Positions 22,271 through 33,639 of a stretch of 64,000 bases of DNA are shown here, one piece after another. Positions within the stretch are counted from its first letter, which is position 1. Every line of letters begins with the position of its first letter. This DNA comes from Parasphingopyxis marina (GTDB taxonomy: Bacteria; Pseudomonadota; Alphaproteobacteria; Sphingomonadales; Sphingomonadaceae), in the NCBI RefSeq assembly GCF_014237875.1, contig NZ_JACJVJ010000001.1, forward strand, positions 918,501-982,500. The letters run 5' to 3'. The position numbers and the translations under genes are program-made. Under the pieces are notes generated by a model. The model worked only from the letters and a program-made list of their open reading frames with translations, was not told where the DNA came from and did not search any database.

Positions 22271-22609
22271 ATGCTGGCTGCGATCAATGAATGGTTTTTG
22301 GGCCTGGGCGCCGATTATGGCGTAAACCCCTATATTTTTGGCGGCATTTATGTCGGTGCGATCCCTTTCTTCCTGGCGACGATCGCCTGGATGGTGCGGC
22401 GCAAGCGGCGCGGGCAGTCGATCGCGATGCAGGTGTCGATTGCCGGCTTCCTTGCGCTGTCTTCCTATATCTATCTGGTGATCGCCGGACGGAACCTGGC
22501 CTGGTGGGTCTATGCGCTGTTGGTGCTGCTGGTACTCTACACGATCTGGTCGCTGGTCCAGAAGGTGCGTGCGCCAGTGGCCGGTATCGGCGGCGAGCAG
22601 GCCGAATAG
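22271..22609 (+). CDS. Small inner-membrane protein, function unknown
   Basis: ATG 22271 is preceded by GAGGAGG, a strong ribosome binding site, and gives 112 residues. Three hydrophobic segments are visible, at about residues 22-42, 52-72 and 76-96, separated by a basic loop (RRKRRGQ) that should be cytoplasmic. I do not recognise a family. It lies between the DUF3052 gene and the protease gene on the same strand. Confidence 0.65.
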   Translation: MLAAINEWFLGLGADYGVNPYIFGGIYVGAIPFFLATIAWMVRRKRRGQSIAMQVSIAGFLALSSYIYLVIAGRNLAWWVYALLVLLVLYTIWSLVQKVRAPVAGIGGEQAE

Positions 22610-22652
22610 CGGCGCTATTCCCACGCCTTGCGGCTTGGGCTAGGCATTGGGG

Positions 22653-23114
22653 ATGGAAAAACCCTCTCGCCCCTTGCGGCGAAGACTTCGCGAACCTGCC
22701 GAGATCGGCTGGTGCGAGCTTGTCGACCTTCCCGCGCTAGGGCTCGAGCGGATGCACGCCAAGATCGATACCGGCGCGCGGACCTCCTCGCTCCATGCCA
22801 CGCGCATCGAGGAGTTCGAGCGCGACGGCGAAGACTGGGTGCGTTTCCGGTCCCCGCGGTCGATCGGCCACCGCCCGCAGGACTGCGAAGCGCGCCTGAT
22901 TGAAAAAAGACATATCACCAGTTCGACCGGCCACCGCCAGGAACGCTATGTTATTGCTACGGAGATGTGTCTCGGCCCCTTGACTTGGATGGGGGAACTG
23001 ACATTGGCGAACCGTGCAACGATGGCGTTTCCGATCCTTATCGGCCGCCGGGCCTTGCGGCGCGGATTCCTCGTAAACAGCGCAAAGCGCTGGACGCTGG
23101 GAAGGCCGGAATAA
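22653..23114 (+). CDS. rimB: RimB-like retropepsin-type protease (COG4067, ATP-dependent zinc protease family)
   Basis: The 153-residue protein has the retropepsin-like active-site motif AKIDTGARTSSLHA with Asp39-Thr40-Gly41, and the downstream FPILIGRRALRRGF strand, the family signature of COG4067 proteins. In Pseudomonas the homologous RimB acts with RimK on glutamate tails of ribosomal protein S6. The start ATG 22653 was preferred over a TTG two codons upstream. It is 14 bp upstream of rimK, so the two are surely co-transcribed. The symbol is given by homology and context; activity is inferred. Confidence 0.8.
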   Translation: MEKPSRPLRRRLREPAEIGWCELVDLPALGLERMHAKIDTGARTSSLHATRIEEFERDGEDWVRFRSPRSIGHRPQDCEARLIEKRHITSSTGHRQERYVIATEMCLGPLTWMGELTLANRATMAFPILIGRRALRRGFLVNSAKRWTLGRPE

Positions 23115-23128
23115 TCTAGGGAACAGAC

Positions 23129-24034
23129 ATGAAAATCGCGATGCTTGCGCGCAATCCGAATCTCTATTCGCACAAGCGGCTGGTTGAGGCGGCCGAGGAG
23201 CGTGGTCATACGCTCGATATCCTCAATACGCTGCGATGCACGATGAGCATCACCTCGCACCGCCCGACCGTCATCTATAATGGCGAGACGATGAGCGGCT
23301 ATGATGCGGTGATTCCGCGCATCGGCGCATCGGTTACCCATTATGGCCTCGCCGTGCTGCGCCAGTTCGAAATGATGGGAGTCTGGCCGCTCAACGAGAG
23401 CGTCGCCGTCGGCCGTTCGCGCGACAAGCTGCGCTCGATGCAGATTTTCGCCAAACATGGGCTCGGCCTGCCCGTCACCGCCTTTGCCCATGACCCCAAA
23501 CAGACCGAGGAAGTGCTCAAGATGGTCGGCGGCGCGCCGGCGGTGATCAAGCTTCTGGAGGGCACGCAAGGCATCGGCGTCGTGCTCGGCGAGACCGAGA
23601 AATCCGCGAAATCGGTGATCGAGGCGTTTCGCGGGGTCAACGTCAACATCCTCGTCCAGGAATTCATCAAGGAAGCCGGATCGAGCGACATCCGCATCCT
23701 CGTCGTCGGCGGCAAGGTCGTCGCCTCGATGATGCGGACGGGCGCCGAAGACGATTTCCGCTCCAACCTCCATCGCGGCGGCTCTGCGAAAAGCATCAAG
23801 ATCACGCCCGAGGAACGGTCGACGGCGGTACGCGCTGCCAAGGTGATGGGGCTGAACGTCGCGGGCGTCGATATCCTGCGCGCCAATCACGGGCCGGTGA
23901 TCATGGAGGTCAACAGCTCGCCCGGGCTCGAGGGCATCGAAAATGCGACCGGCAAGGATGTCGCGGGCATGATCATCGAATTCGTCGAAGCAAAAGCGCA
24001 GCCGGGAAAGACGAAAACGCGCGGCAAGGGCTGA
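23129..24034 (+). CDS. rimK: Ribosomal protein S6 modification ligase RimK
   Basis: RimK is an ATP-grasp ligase that adds glutamate residues to the C-terminus of ribosomal protein S6. The 301 residues match the E. coli enzyme (300). The ATP-grasp signatures are visible: [15 protein letters not shown], the [21 protein letters not shown] segment and the metal-binding [15 protein letters not shown] near the C-terminus. It lies directly after rimB and ends only 4 bp from the stop of the convergent M14 deacylase gene. rpsF, the target, is not in the window. Confidence 0.93.
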   Translation: MKIAMLARNPNLYSHKRLVEAAEERGHTLDILNTLRCTMSITSHRPTVIYNGETMSGYDAVIPRIGASVTHYGLAVLRQFEMMGVWPLNESVAVGRSRDKLRSMQIFAKHGLGLPVTAFAHDPKQTEEVLKMVGGAPAVIKLLEGTQGIGVVLGETEKSAKSVIEAFRGVNVNILVQEFIKEAGSSDIRILVVGGKVVASMMRTGAEDDFRSNLHRGGSAKSIKITPEERSTAVRAAKVMGLNVAGVDILRANHGPVIMEVNSSPGLEGIENATGKDVAGMIIEFVEAKAQPGKTKTRGKG

Positions 24035-24038
24035 CCGG

Positions 24039-25109
24039 CTAGACGATCTCGTCCTCGTCGAGCATCGCCCCGCCCAGTCGCGCCTCGGTCGCCTCGTCGA
24101 GCGGTTCGCTGCGCTCGCCCAGTTCGGCGATATGGACGAGCGCATCGCCCTGGTTGACGACCCCGAGCCGGCTATGGCCGATGACGATGCCGCCGATCGG
24201 CGTCGTCACCGCCTCTTCCTCCAGCCCCACGGGATTGGCGACGATGCCGAGCTTGGCGCCGGGCTGGACGAAGCGGCCCGCCTTGACGCCGATCAGCCAG
24301 GAACCGCCGCGCGGCGCCCGGATCCACAGGCTTTTCGAGGATTCGACGGGTTTGGCGATCGCCTGTTTGCGCGGTTTCAGCGACAGCATGTCCATCGCCG
24401 CCATGACCCGGACGATGCCATTGACGCCGACGCGGATCGAAAAATCGTCGAAACGCAGCGCCTCGCCGGCTTCGTAGAGCAGCATTTCCACCCCGGTTTC
24501 GAGCGCCGTCGCGCGCAGCGACTTTTCGCGCAAGGGCGAAACGATGATCGCCGGCGGCGAAAAGGCCGCGGCAAGCGCGTGCGCGCGCGGGCTGTCCGGG
24601 CTGATCCGGAGCTGGGGCAGGTTGGTGCGGTGGATCGCGGCCGAATGAAGATCGATGCCGAAATCGGCGCGGGCGATGATCTCGGTCCGGAAGGTGCTGG
24701 CCAGCTGGCCGGCCAGAGAGCCGGATTTCGCACCGGGAAAGCAGCGGTTGAGATCGCGCCTGTCGGGCAGATAGCGGCTGTTGCCGACGAAACCGAGGAC
24801 GTTGACGATGGGCACGCAGAGCAGGGTTCCCGCAAGTTTGCCCGGCCTGATCCGCTTGAGCAGCCGGCGGATCACCTCCACGCCGGTAATCTCGTCGCCA
24901 TGGATGCCGGCGCTCACGAAAAGCACCGGCCCGGGCCGCTTTCCATGGACGATGCGGACGGGAAGGGTGATCAGATGGTCCGACGAAACCCGGCTGATCG
25001 GCAGCTCGATTTCGCCGCGCGTGCCAGCGGCGATCGTCTCGCCCGCAAATTCGAAGGGTGCGGCCGTTTGCGCGCGTTTTCCGTCTTTCGGCCCTGCCGC
25101 TGAAGCCAT
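24039..25109 (-). CDS. Succinylglutamate desuccinylase / aspartoacylase (M14 family)
   Basis: The 356-residue protein has the M14-type zinc ligands His70 and Glu73 (GIHGDE) and His155 (DLHSA), plus the RYLPDRRDLNRCFPG substrate-binding segment. Family members remove acyl or amino-acid groups from N-acylated glutamate or aspartate. Start MASAAGPKDGK at 25109 has GGAAA just upstream; an upstream extension to 25172 is unlikely because it overlaps the rpsM promoter. It is convergent with rimK with a 4-bp gap. A role in processing glutamyl or acyl-glutamyl groups in the same pathway is inference. Confidence 0.8.
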   Translation of the reverse strand: MASAAGPKDGKRAQTAAPFEFAGETIAAGTRGEIELPISRVSSDHLITLPVRIVHGKRPGPVLFVSAGIHGDEITGVEVIRRLLKRIRPGKLAGTLLCVPIVNVLGFVGNSRYLPDRRDLNRCFPGAKSGSLAGQLASTFRTEIIARADFGIDLHSAAIHRTNLPQLRISPDSPRAHALAAAFSPPAIIVSPLREKSLRATALETGVEMLLYEAGEALRFDDFSIRVGVNGIVRVMAAMDMLSLKPRKQAIAKPVESSKSLWIRAPRGGSWLIGVKAGRFVQPGAKLGIVANPVGLEEEAVTTPIGGIVIGHSRLGVVNQGDALVHIAELGERSEPLDEATEARLGGAMLDEDEIV

Positions 25110-25163
25110 GGCGTTTCCTTTGCGAAAATGCTGTAAACCGGCGCTATCTTTTGTGCCAGCGGC

Positions 25164-25192
25164 TTGACACAAAGCCGTGCAAATCCTATTTC
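25164..25192 (+). promoter_or_regulatory. Sigma70-type promoter of the alpha operon (rpsM)
   Basis: A perfect TTGACA at 25164-25169 lies 17 bp before TATTTC at 25187-25192. It points at rpsM, giving a leader of about 125 nt. This independent promoter is needed because rpsM is not contiguous with adk here. Confidence 0.55.
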
Positions 25193-25323
25193 GCTGCTAT
25201 TCCGAAGACACCGGTCTACCCGGCGGCGCGATTCGTGCGTCCGTCGGGTTCGTTCGTTTTCGGTTCATGAAGCTTTGAGATAGGCCGCACGCCAAGCAGC
25301 CTGTGGAGCAGGAGTAGAAACAC

Positions 25324-25692
25324 GTGGCACGTATTGCTGGGGTCAACATCCCTACCCAAAAGCGCGTCGAGATAGCGCTTACCTATATCCATGGCATTGG
25401 CCCGACAACGGCGAAGAAGCTGACTGAGAAGCTCGGCATCCCGTTCGAACGCCGGGTCCAGGATCTGACCGACGCCGAAGTCGTCCAGATCCGCGAAGCG
25501 ATCGATGCCGAACATACCGTCGAGGGCGATCTTCGCCGCGAAACGGCGATGAACATCAAGCGATTGATGGACCTCGCCTGCTATCGTGGTCTTCGTCATC
25601 GCAAGGGCCTCCCGGTCCGCGGCCAGCGCACGCATACCAACGCGCGCACCCGCAAGGGCAAGGCCAAGCCGATCGCTGGTAAGAAGAAATAA
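25324..25692 (+). CDS. rpsM: 30S ribosomal protein S13
   Basis: S13 forms bridges to the 50S subunit at the head. The 122-residue protein starts at GTG 25324 (preceded by CAGGAG) and contains the family segments [22 protein letters not shown] and the [23 protein letters not shown]-terminus. It opens the alpha operon and is followed by a hairpin at 25695-25738 before rpsK. Confidence 0.98.
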   Translation: MARIAGVNIPTQKRVEIALTYIHGIGPTTAKKLTEKLGIPFERRVQDLTDAEVVQIREAIDAEHTVEGDLRRETAMNIKRLMDLACYRGLRHRKGLPVRGQRTHTNARTRKGKAKPIAGKKK

Positions 25693-25694
25693 TC

Positions 25695-25738
25695 ACGTTT
25701 CCTCGGGGCGGCCTGTCGGCCGTCGGCGAAACGTTTTT
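25695..25738 (+). terminator. Terminator-like hairpin between rpsM and rpsK
   Basis: ACGTTTC (25695-25701) pairs with GAAACGT (25728-25734) and encloses a second stem, GGCGGCC-tgtc-GGCCGTC. Four to five T residues follow. It has the form of an intrinsic terminator but lies inside an essential operon, so partial termination or an mRNA stability or regulatory role is more likely. Confidence 0.45.
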
Positions 25739-25763
25739 CAGGATATAGGTAGGAAATCGAAAC

Positions 25764-26153
25764 ATGGCACGCGAACCGCAACGGGTAAGGCGCCGGAACC
25801 GCAAGAACATCACTTCGGGTGTGGCGCACGTCAACGCGACCTTCAACAACACGTTGATCACCATCACCGACGCGCAAGGCAATGCCATCAGCTGGTCCTC
25901 GGCCGGCATGATGGGCTTCAAGGGGAGCCGCAAATCCACCCCCTATGCCGCGCAGGTTGCCGCCGAAGACGCCGGCAAGAAAGCGCAGGAGCATGGCGTG
26001 CGTACGCTGGAAGTTGAGGTCAAGGGTCCGGGTTCGGGCCGTGAATCGGCGCTCCGCGCGCTGCAGGCCGTCGGCTTCCAGATCACGTCGATCCGCGACG
26101 TGACCTCGATACCGCATAATGGCGTTCGGCCGGCCAAGCGCCGCCGCGTCTGA
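25764..26153 (+). CDS. rpsK: 30S ribosomal protein S11
   Basis: S11 lies on the 30S platform at the mRNA exit. The 129 residues contain the conserved [18 protein letters not shown] and the [18 protein letters not shown] segments, and end with [17 protein letters not shown]. Its ATG is preceded by AGGAAATCGAA. It lies between rpsM and rpoA. rpsD, which follows rpsK in E. coli, is missing here, as is usual in alphaproteobacteria. Confidence 0.98.
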   Translation: MAREPQRVRRRNRKNITSGVAHVNATFNNTLITITDAQGNAISWSSAGMMGFKGSRKSTPYAAQVAAEDAGKKAQEHGVRTLEVEVKGPGSGRESALRALQAVGFQITSIRDVTSIPHNGVRPAKRRRV

Positions 26154-26250
26154 TGGCGAAACGGGAGGCGGCGGGCTCCGCTTCCTGAGATATTTTTGAA
26201 TTTCCGGCAGAGGCCAGCCCCGCCTCCGCCACGATGCCAAGGGGAATACC

Positions 26251-27324
26251 GTGTCCGTTAACATGAAGAATTGGCAAGAACTCAAAAAGCCCAATGGTCT
26301 GGAAAAGAAGGCTGGCGGCGACGCCCAGCGCAAGGCGACTTTCGTCGCCGAACCCCTTGAGCGCGGTTTCGGCCTGACGCTCGGCAACGCGCTGCGCCGC
26401 ACGCTGCTTTCCTCGCTTCAGGGCGCGGCCATCACCTCGATCAAGATCGAGAATGTGCTGCACGAGTTCTCGTCGCTTGCCGGCGTCCGCGAGGACGTCA
26501 CCGATATCGTGCTCAACATCAAGCAGGTCGCGATCGCGATGGAATCCGAAGGGTCGAAGCGTCTCCAGCTTTCGGCCACGGGCCCTGCCGATGTGAAAGC
26601 CGGCGATATCACGACTTCGGGCGATATCGAGGTTCTGAACCCCGATCTCCTGATCTGCCATCTCGACGAAGGCGCGACGCTCAACATGGAGCTGACCGCC
26701 AATGCCGGCAAGGGCTATGTCCCCGCCGCGCAGAACCGTCCGGCCGATGCGCCGATCGGCCTGATCCCGGTCGACAGCCTCTACAGCCCGGTTCGCCAGG
26801 TCGCCTACAAGGTCGAGAACACCCGCGTCGGCCAGGAGCTCGACTACGACAAGCTCACCCTGACGATCGAAACCGACGGCACGGTCGCGCCCGAAGATGC
26901 GCTCGCCTATGCCGCGCGCATTCTGCAGGACCAGCTCCAGCTGTTCGTGCATTTCGACGAGGAACTGCCGGCTCCCTCCGCGACGATCGGCGAAGCCGCT
27001 TCGTCGGGAATTCTCGGCGGCGCCGCTCCCGAAGGCGATACCAACCAGCTCAACCGCTACCTTCTCAAAAAGGTCGACGAGCTGGAGCTGTCGGTCCGTT
27101 CGGCCAACTGCCTCAAGAACGACAACATCATCTATATCGGCGATCTTGTGCAGAAGACCGAAGCCGAGATGCTGCGCACGCCGAATTTCGGGCGCAAGTC
27201 CTTGAACGAGATCAAGGAAGTCCTTGCCACCATGGGCCTGCGCCTCGGCATGGATATCCCCGGCTGGCCGCCTGAAAATATCGAGGAAATGGCCAAGAAG
27301 CTCGAGCAGGAACTGCTCGGCTAG
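26251..27324 (+). CDS. rpoA: RNA polymerase alpha subunit
   Basis: RpoA dimerises to start assembly of RNA polymerase and binds UP elements and activators through its C-terminal domain. The 357-residue protein starts at GTG 26251 ([11 protein letters not shown]) after AAGGGG; an ATG at 26263 is the alternative. The N-terminal domain ([17 protein letters not shown]) and the C-terminal domain with [35 protein letters not shown] are complete. rplQ follows after 95 bp containing a GGCGGTG/CACCGCC hairpin (27346-27368). Confidence 0.98.
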   Translation: MSVNMKNWQELKKPNGLEKKAGGDAQRKATFVAEPLERGFGLTLGNALRRTLLSSLQGAAITSIKIENVLHEFSSLAGVREDVTDIVLNIKQVAIAMESEGSKRLQLSATGPADVKAGDITTSGDIEVLNPDLLICHLDEGATLNMELTANAGKGYVPAAQNRPADAPIGLIPVDSLYSPVRQVAYKVENTRVGQELDYDKLTLTIETDGTVAPEDALAYAARILQDQLQLFVHFDEELPAPSATIGEAASSGILGGAAPEGDTNQLNRYLLKKVDELELSVRSANCLKNDNIIYIGDLVQKTEAEMLRTPNFGRKSLNEIKEVLATMGLRLGMDIPGWPPENIEEMAKKLEQELLG

Positions 27325-27419
27325 AAAGCCGCGACAAGGGGTTTCGGCGGTGCCCCCAATTCACCGCCTGGCCCGGGGATTTCCGTTAAACGGCCCCGGT
27401 ACGAACGAAGGAAAAGACA

Positions 27420-27845
27420 ATGCGTCACAGAAAAGCACATCGTAAGCTCAACCGGACGAGCAGCCATCGCCAGGCGATGCTGAAGAATCTGGCCGCCGCG
27501 CTGATCAAGCATGAGCAGATCCTGACGACCCTGCCCAAGGCGAAAGAGCTTCGGCCCTATGTCGAGAAGCTGATCACCCTGGCGAAAAGGGGCGGCCTTT
27601 CGAACCGTCGCCTCGCCCAGTCGCGGCTGATGGACGAAACCCAGCTCAAGAAGCTTTTCGACGATCTCGCCGATCGCTATTCGGATCGCCAGGGCGGCTA
27701 TAGCCGGATCATCAAGGCCGGGTATCGTGCGTCGGACGCTGCGCCGATGGCCGTCATCGAACTTGTCGACCGCGACGAAGACGCCAAGGGGCAGGATTCG
27801 GGCCCCGTCGAAATGGTCGAGGACTATGAGGATGTGGCCGCCTAA
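27420..27845 (+). CDS. rplQ: 50S ribosomal protein L17
   Basis: L17 binds at the base of the 50S subunit near the tunnel exit. The 141 residues show [21 protein letters not shown] and the [21 protein letters not shown] region. The protein has an acidic C-terminal tail (about residues 120-141) beyond the minimal L17 length of about 120. It is the last gene of the alpha operon and is followed by a strong terminator at 27879-27918. Confidence 0.98.
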   Translation: MRHRKAHRKLNRTSSHRQAMLKNLAAALIKHEQILTTLPKAKELRPYVEKLITLAKRGGLSNRRLAQSRLMDETQLKKLFDDLADRYSDRQGGYSRIIKAGYRASDAAPMAVIELVDRDEDAKGQDSGPVEMVEDYEDVAA

Positions 27846-27878
27846 CGGCGCCTCACGCATCCCATTCCGGATTTCTTC

Positions 27879-27918
27879 AAGGGACCGCAGCTGCTAGGCT
27901 TGCGGTCCCTTTTTCTTT
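27879..27918 (+). terminator. Intrinsic terminator of the alpha operon
   Basis: GGGACCGCA at 27881-27889 pairs perfectly with TGCGGTCCC at 27901-27909 across an 11-nt loop, followed by a T-rich run to 27918. It ends transcription after rplQ, 14 bp before the start of the prolyl oligopeptidase gene. Confidence 0.85.
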
Positions 27919-27931
27919 TGGGGGCTGACCG

Positions 27932-30091
<2,160 letters not shown>

Positions 30092-30236
30092 CCCGGCTTT
30101 CCGCCATTTTTATTGTTCATGAAAATAGCATTTTAGATTAACGGCGCCCTACAGGCGAGTTCAGACCGGGCTCAGCGCGGCCTCCCTATAAAGCCATCAG
30201 TTCTTCGGGAACTGCGTGCATGAAAGGAGCCACGTG

Positions 30237-30782
30237 ATGAATATTCTTGGAAAAACCCTGATGGGTGCAACTGCCGCCACCGCGCTGGCCGTGGCTGCTC
30301 CGGCCCAAGCTCGCGACAATGGCGGGATCGACGGCGAGGACGTTCTCGTCGGCGCCCTGATCCTCGGCGGTGTCGCCGCCGTGATCGCGGCCGTGTCGGA
30401 CAATGACGACGATGATCGCTATGAGCGCCAGGCGCGTTACGACCCGCGTTACGACCGGCGCAACACCCGGCCCAATAACGGGTATAACAACGGCTATTAC
30501 CGGCAGCAGAATCTGACGCCGCGTGCCGCCGTCAACCAGTGCGCGACCGCCGCCCAGCGCCGTGCGTCGCAATATGGCCGGGCCCGGATCACGGAGATCA
30601 CCGATATCGACCGGGATCGGAACGGCTATGACGTCGAAGGCCGGCTCGTGGTCAACGAGGGCCGGTGGAACAATGGCGGACGCCGCTGGAACGCCGGCTA
30701 TAACAATGTCGACAATGGCCGCTTCTCCTGCCGGATCCGCTACGGCCAGGTCGAACGGGTCCGCATCCGCGGCATCGACTAA
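30237..30782 (+). CDS. Secreted Asn/Arg/Tyr-rich protein, function unknown
   Basis: The 181-residue protein has a signal peptide ending AQA at about residue 24, a short hydrophobic glycine-rich stretch (VLVGALILGGVAAVIAAV) that may be a transmembrane or amphipathic segment, an acidic DDDD run, and a long tail of Asn, Arg and Tyr. A start at ATG 30237 is supported by AAGGAG at 30224-30229. Two cysteines remain in the mature part. It stands alone with its own terminator at 30811-30845. I recognise no characterised family. Confidence 0.65.
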   Translation: MNILGKTLMGATAATALAVAAPAQARDNGGIDGEDVLVGALILGGVAAVIAAVSDNDDDDRYERQARYDPRYDRRNTRPNNGYNNGYYRQQNLTPRAAVNQCATAAQRRASQYGRARITEITDIDRDRNGYDVEGRLVVNEGRWNNGGRRWNAGYNNVDNGRFSCRIRYGQVERVRIRGID

Positions 30783-30810
30783 GCCTGACGGCCAGCCAAT
30801 GAAAAGGGCA

Positions 30811-30845
30811 GGGCGTGGAACTCCGGTTCCGCGCCCTCTCTTTTT
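30811..30845 (+). terminator. Intrinsic terminator after the secreted orphan gene
   Basis: GGGCGTGGAAC (30811-30821) pairs with GTTCCGCGCCC (30826-30836, with one G-T pair) around a TCCG loop and is followed by TCTC and five T residues at 30841-30845. Confidence 0.75.
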
Positions 30846-30864
30846 GTCCGGTTCAGGGGAAAGG

Positions 30865-31929
30865 CTAGGCGGCCTTGGTCTGCTTCTCGCCGGCGGCGAT
30901 CGCGGCAAGGATTTCGGTTTCGCTTTTCACCTGCTGCTCGATCACGCAGCGCAGGCCCAGCCCGTCGAAACCGTTGTACGGCAGCGCCTTGGCAATCGCC
31001 CTGGCCGAACGGTCGGTCGAGATAACGCCGCTTTCCTTGCCCTCGACATCGTAGCGCTGGTTGAACGGCGCGCCCCAGGACGAGCTGACGACATGATCCT
31101 GGTGATCGATGATGCTGACCTTGGTGTGATCCATCTCGGGATCGCTGTAGAGCCGGCCGTCGGAAATCAGGAGCCGGATCTGGGTCTCGAAATCGAATTC
31201 CAGATACAGCACGCCGGTCGGTCGGCGTGCGCCCGGATCTTCGGGCCACAGGCTGGCGACGTAGATCAGCACTTCGCGATCGTTGGAATAGGGGTTTTTC
31301 CATACCGCGTCGGTTTTCCAGAAACCGCGCTCATTGGTGTTCAGCGCCTCGCTGAATTGCACTTCGCCCTTGAAATGATGGGTTCGGATGCTCGCCTGCT
31401 CGTTCGCGCTGGCGACCACCCTGCCATCGGCATTCACGATGAAGGCGTTGATGTAGAAAGGCGAAATGCTGACCTGGTGCTTGAGCCGCTTGAGCGCCGC
31501 CGCAAGGCTTTGCTCGTCGCCGATCTCGGTCGCCGCGATCACGCTGGGGTCAGAGGCGAGCATCTTGAGATCCAGGCTGCGCGCGTAGAGATTGCGGGTG
31601 ATATTCTGAATTACCGACTGGGCGACATTGCCGAGCCTTTCGCCTTCGATCTCCGCGACCAGCGAATCAGCGATTTCGGCGCCCCGCGCGAGGCGATCGA
31701 GCACATCGGCGCGGAAGGAGGCCGCATTGTTGCTGGCCTGGCTGGCAAGCGCCTTCACCTCCTGCGCAACGACCGCAAAGCCGCGACCTGCCTCGCCGGA
31801 CCGTGCGGCCTCGATAGTGGCGTTGAGGGCAAGCAAGCGCGTCTGGCCGGCGATGGCTTCACCTTCGCTGGCATAATCCTGCACTTCGTCGCGCAGATTG
31901 TTGAGCAGATGGCGAATTCGTCTTGGCAT
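30865..31929 (-). CDS. Soluble chemoreceptor-like protein: MCP hairpin followed by a Cache-like sensor
   Basis: In this 354-residue protein residues about 30-65 contain the highly conserved chemoreceptor tip ([20 protein letters not shown], then [11 protein letters not shown]). The rest, about residues 105-345, resembles a Cache/PAS-type sensor with [12 protein letters not shown] and a second [13 protein letters not shown] repeat. There is no transmembrane segment. In ordinary receptors the sensor is N-terminal and the hairpin C-terminal, so this order is inverted. Upstream of the ATG there is only the 129-bp gap to guaA, so loss of an N-terminal half is possible. Chemotaxis genes are not nearby. 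Confidence 0.6.
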   Translation of the reverse strand: MPRRIRHLLNNLRDEVQDYASEGEAIAGQTRLLALNATIEAARSGEAGRGFAVVAQEVKALASQASNNAASFRADVLDRLARGAEIADSLVAEIEGERLGNVAQSVIQNITRNLYARSLDLKMLASDPSVIAATEIGDEQSLAAALKRLKHQVSISPFYINAFIVNADGRVVASANEQASIRTHHFKGEVQFSEALNTNERGFWKTDAVWKNPYSNDREVLIYVASLWPEDPGARRPTGVLYLEFDFETQIRLLISDGRLYSDPEMDHTKVSIIDHQDHVVSSSWGAPFNQRYDVEGKESGVISTDRSARAIAKALPYNGFDGLGLRCVIEQQVKSETEILAAIAAGEKQTKAA

Positions 31930-32058
31930 CCGAATAACCTGTCCTGTGCGCCGCCTCTCTATCCCGCTATTGGTTAACAGGCCGTTTGTGCGAGACGGAA
32001 ACCCCCGGATTTTCGGCCTCGGCTGGACAGAATCGCCGGCGCTGATTATTCCCCCGCA

Positions 32059-33630
32059 ATGACGATCCAGCCTTCAGAAACCATCCTCATCGTCGACTTC
32101 GGAAGCCAGGTAACCCAGCTTATCGCCAGGCGCGTTCGCGAAGCCGGCGTCTATTCCGAGATCGCCCCCTTCAACAGTGCCGAAGAAGCGTTCAACCGTC
32201 TGAAACCCAAGGGAATCATCCTTTCGGGTTCGCCGGCCGGCGTGCCCGAGGAAGGCAGCCCCCGGGCGCCGGAAATCCTGTTCGAAAGCGGCCTGCCGAT
32301 CCTCGGCATCTGTTACGGGCAGCAGGTGATGACCCACCAGCTGGGCGGCGAGGTGCGGCCCGGCCATGAAACCGGCGAGGGCGGAGAATTCGGCCGCGCC
32401 TTCCTGACCGTGACCGAGGAATGCGTGCTGTTCGACGGGCTCTGGAAGATCGGCGACCGCCACCAGGTCTGGATGAGCCATGGCGACAAGGTGACGCGTT
32501 TTGCCGAAGGTTTCCGCATCGTCGCGACATCGGACGGCGCGCCCTTCGCGTTGATCGCCGACGACGAACGCCGCTATTACGGCACGCAATTTCATCCGGA
32601 GGTCGTCCACACGCCGGACGGCGCACGGCTGATCGCCAATTTCGTTCGCCATGTCTGCGGCTGCGCGGGCGACTGGACGATGGCCGAGTTCAAGGCCACC
32701 AAAATCGCCGAGATCCGGGAGCAGGTTAGCGACGGAAAGGTGATCTGCGGTCTGTCGGGCGGCGTCGACAGCGCGGTCGCGGCGGTGCTGATCCATGAAG
32801 CGATCGGCGAGCAATTGACCTGCGTCTTCGTCGATCATGGCCTGATGCGGATGAACGAGGCCGAGCAGGTCGTGAGCCTGTTCCGCGATCACTACAACAT
32901 CCCGCTCGTCCATTGCGATGTCGAAGAGATGTTCCTGTCCGGGTTGGCCGGCGAGACCGATCCCGAAAAGAAGCGCAAATTCATCGGCAAGACCTTTATC
33001 GACGTGTTCGAGGAAGAGGCGCGCAAGATCGGCGGCGCGGATTTCCTGGCCCAGGGCACGCTCTATCCCGATGTGATCGAAAGCGTCAGCTTCACCGGCG
33101 GGCCCAGCGTCACCATCAAATCGCACCACAATGTCGGCGGGCTGCCCGAGCGCATGAACATGCAGCTCGTCGAGCCGCTGCGCGAGCTCTTCAAGGACGA
33201 AGTGCGCGCGCTCGGCGTCGAGCTCGGCCTGCCCGAAGCCTTTGTCGGCCGCCATCCGTTCCCGGGCCCCGGCCTTGCGATCCGCATCCCCGGCGAAGTG
33301 ACCAAGGAACGCTGCGACATATTGCGCAAGGCCGACGCGATCTACCTGGAGGAAATCCGCAACGCCGGGCTGTACGATGCGATCTGGCAGGCCTTCGCCG
33401 TGCTGCTGCCCGTGAAAACGGTCGGCGTGATGGGCGACGGGCGCACCTATGACAATGTCTGCGGGCTCAGGGCGGTGACCAGCACCGACGGCATGACCGC
33501 CGACGTCTATCCCTTCGATGCGAGCTTCCTCACCGCCACCGCGACCCGCATCGTCAACGAGGTGCAGGGCATCAACCGGGTGGTGTACGATTATACGTCG
33601 AAGCCGCCGGGGACGATTGAGTGGGAGTGA
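32059..33630 (+). CDS. guaA: GMP synthase (glutamine-hydrolysing)
   Basis: GuaA converts XMP to GMP with glutamine and ATP. The 523 residues comprise the class I amidotransferase domain with catalytic Cys (GICYGQQVM) and His-Glu (FHPEVVHT), and the ATP-pyrophosphatase domain with SGGVDS, followed by the dimerisation domain ending in PPGTIEWE. It starts at ATG 32059 and its 3' end is 9 bp from the convergent DUF7662 gene. Confidence 0.98.
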   Translation: MTIQPSETILIVDFGSQVTQLIARRVREAGVYSEIAPFNSAEEAFNRLKPKGIILSGSPAGVPEEGSPRAPEILFESGLPILGICYGQQVMTHQLGGEVRPGHETGEGGEFGRAFLTVTEECVLFDGLWKIGDRHQVWMSHGDKVTRFAEGFRIVATSDGAPFALIADDERRYYGTQFHPEVVHTPDGARLIANFVRHVCGCAGDWTMAEFKATKIAEIREQVSDGKVICGLSGGVDSAVAAVLIHEAIGEQLTCVFVDHGLMRMNEAEQVVSLFRDHYNIPLVHCDVEEMFLSGLAGETDPEKKRKFIGKTFIDVFEEEARKIGGADFLAQGTLYPDVIESVSFTGGPSVTIKSHHNVGGLPERMNMQLVEPLRELFKDEVRALGVELGLPEAFVGRHPFPGPGLAIRIPGEVTKERCDILRKADAIYLEEIRNAGLYDAIWQAFAVLLPVKTVGVMGDGRTYDNVCGLRAVTSTDGMTADVYPFDASFLTATATRIVNEVQGINRVVYDYTSKPPGTIEWE

Positions 33631-33639
33631 TTTTCGGCG

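Noticed and set aside
27346-27368. GGCGGTG/CACCGCC hairpin between rpoA and rplQ as a terminator
   Set aside because: The stem is perfect but no T-run follows and rplQ needs read-through, so it was not listed as a terminator.
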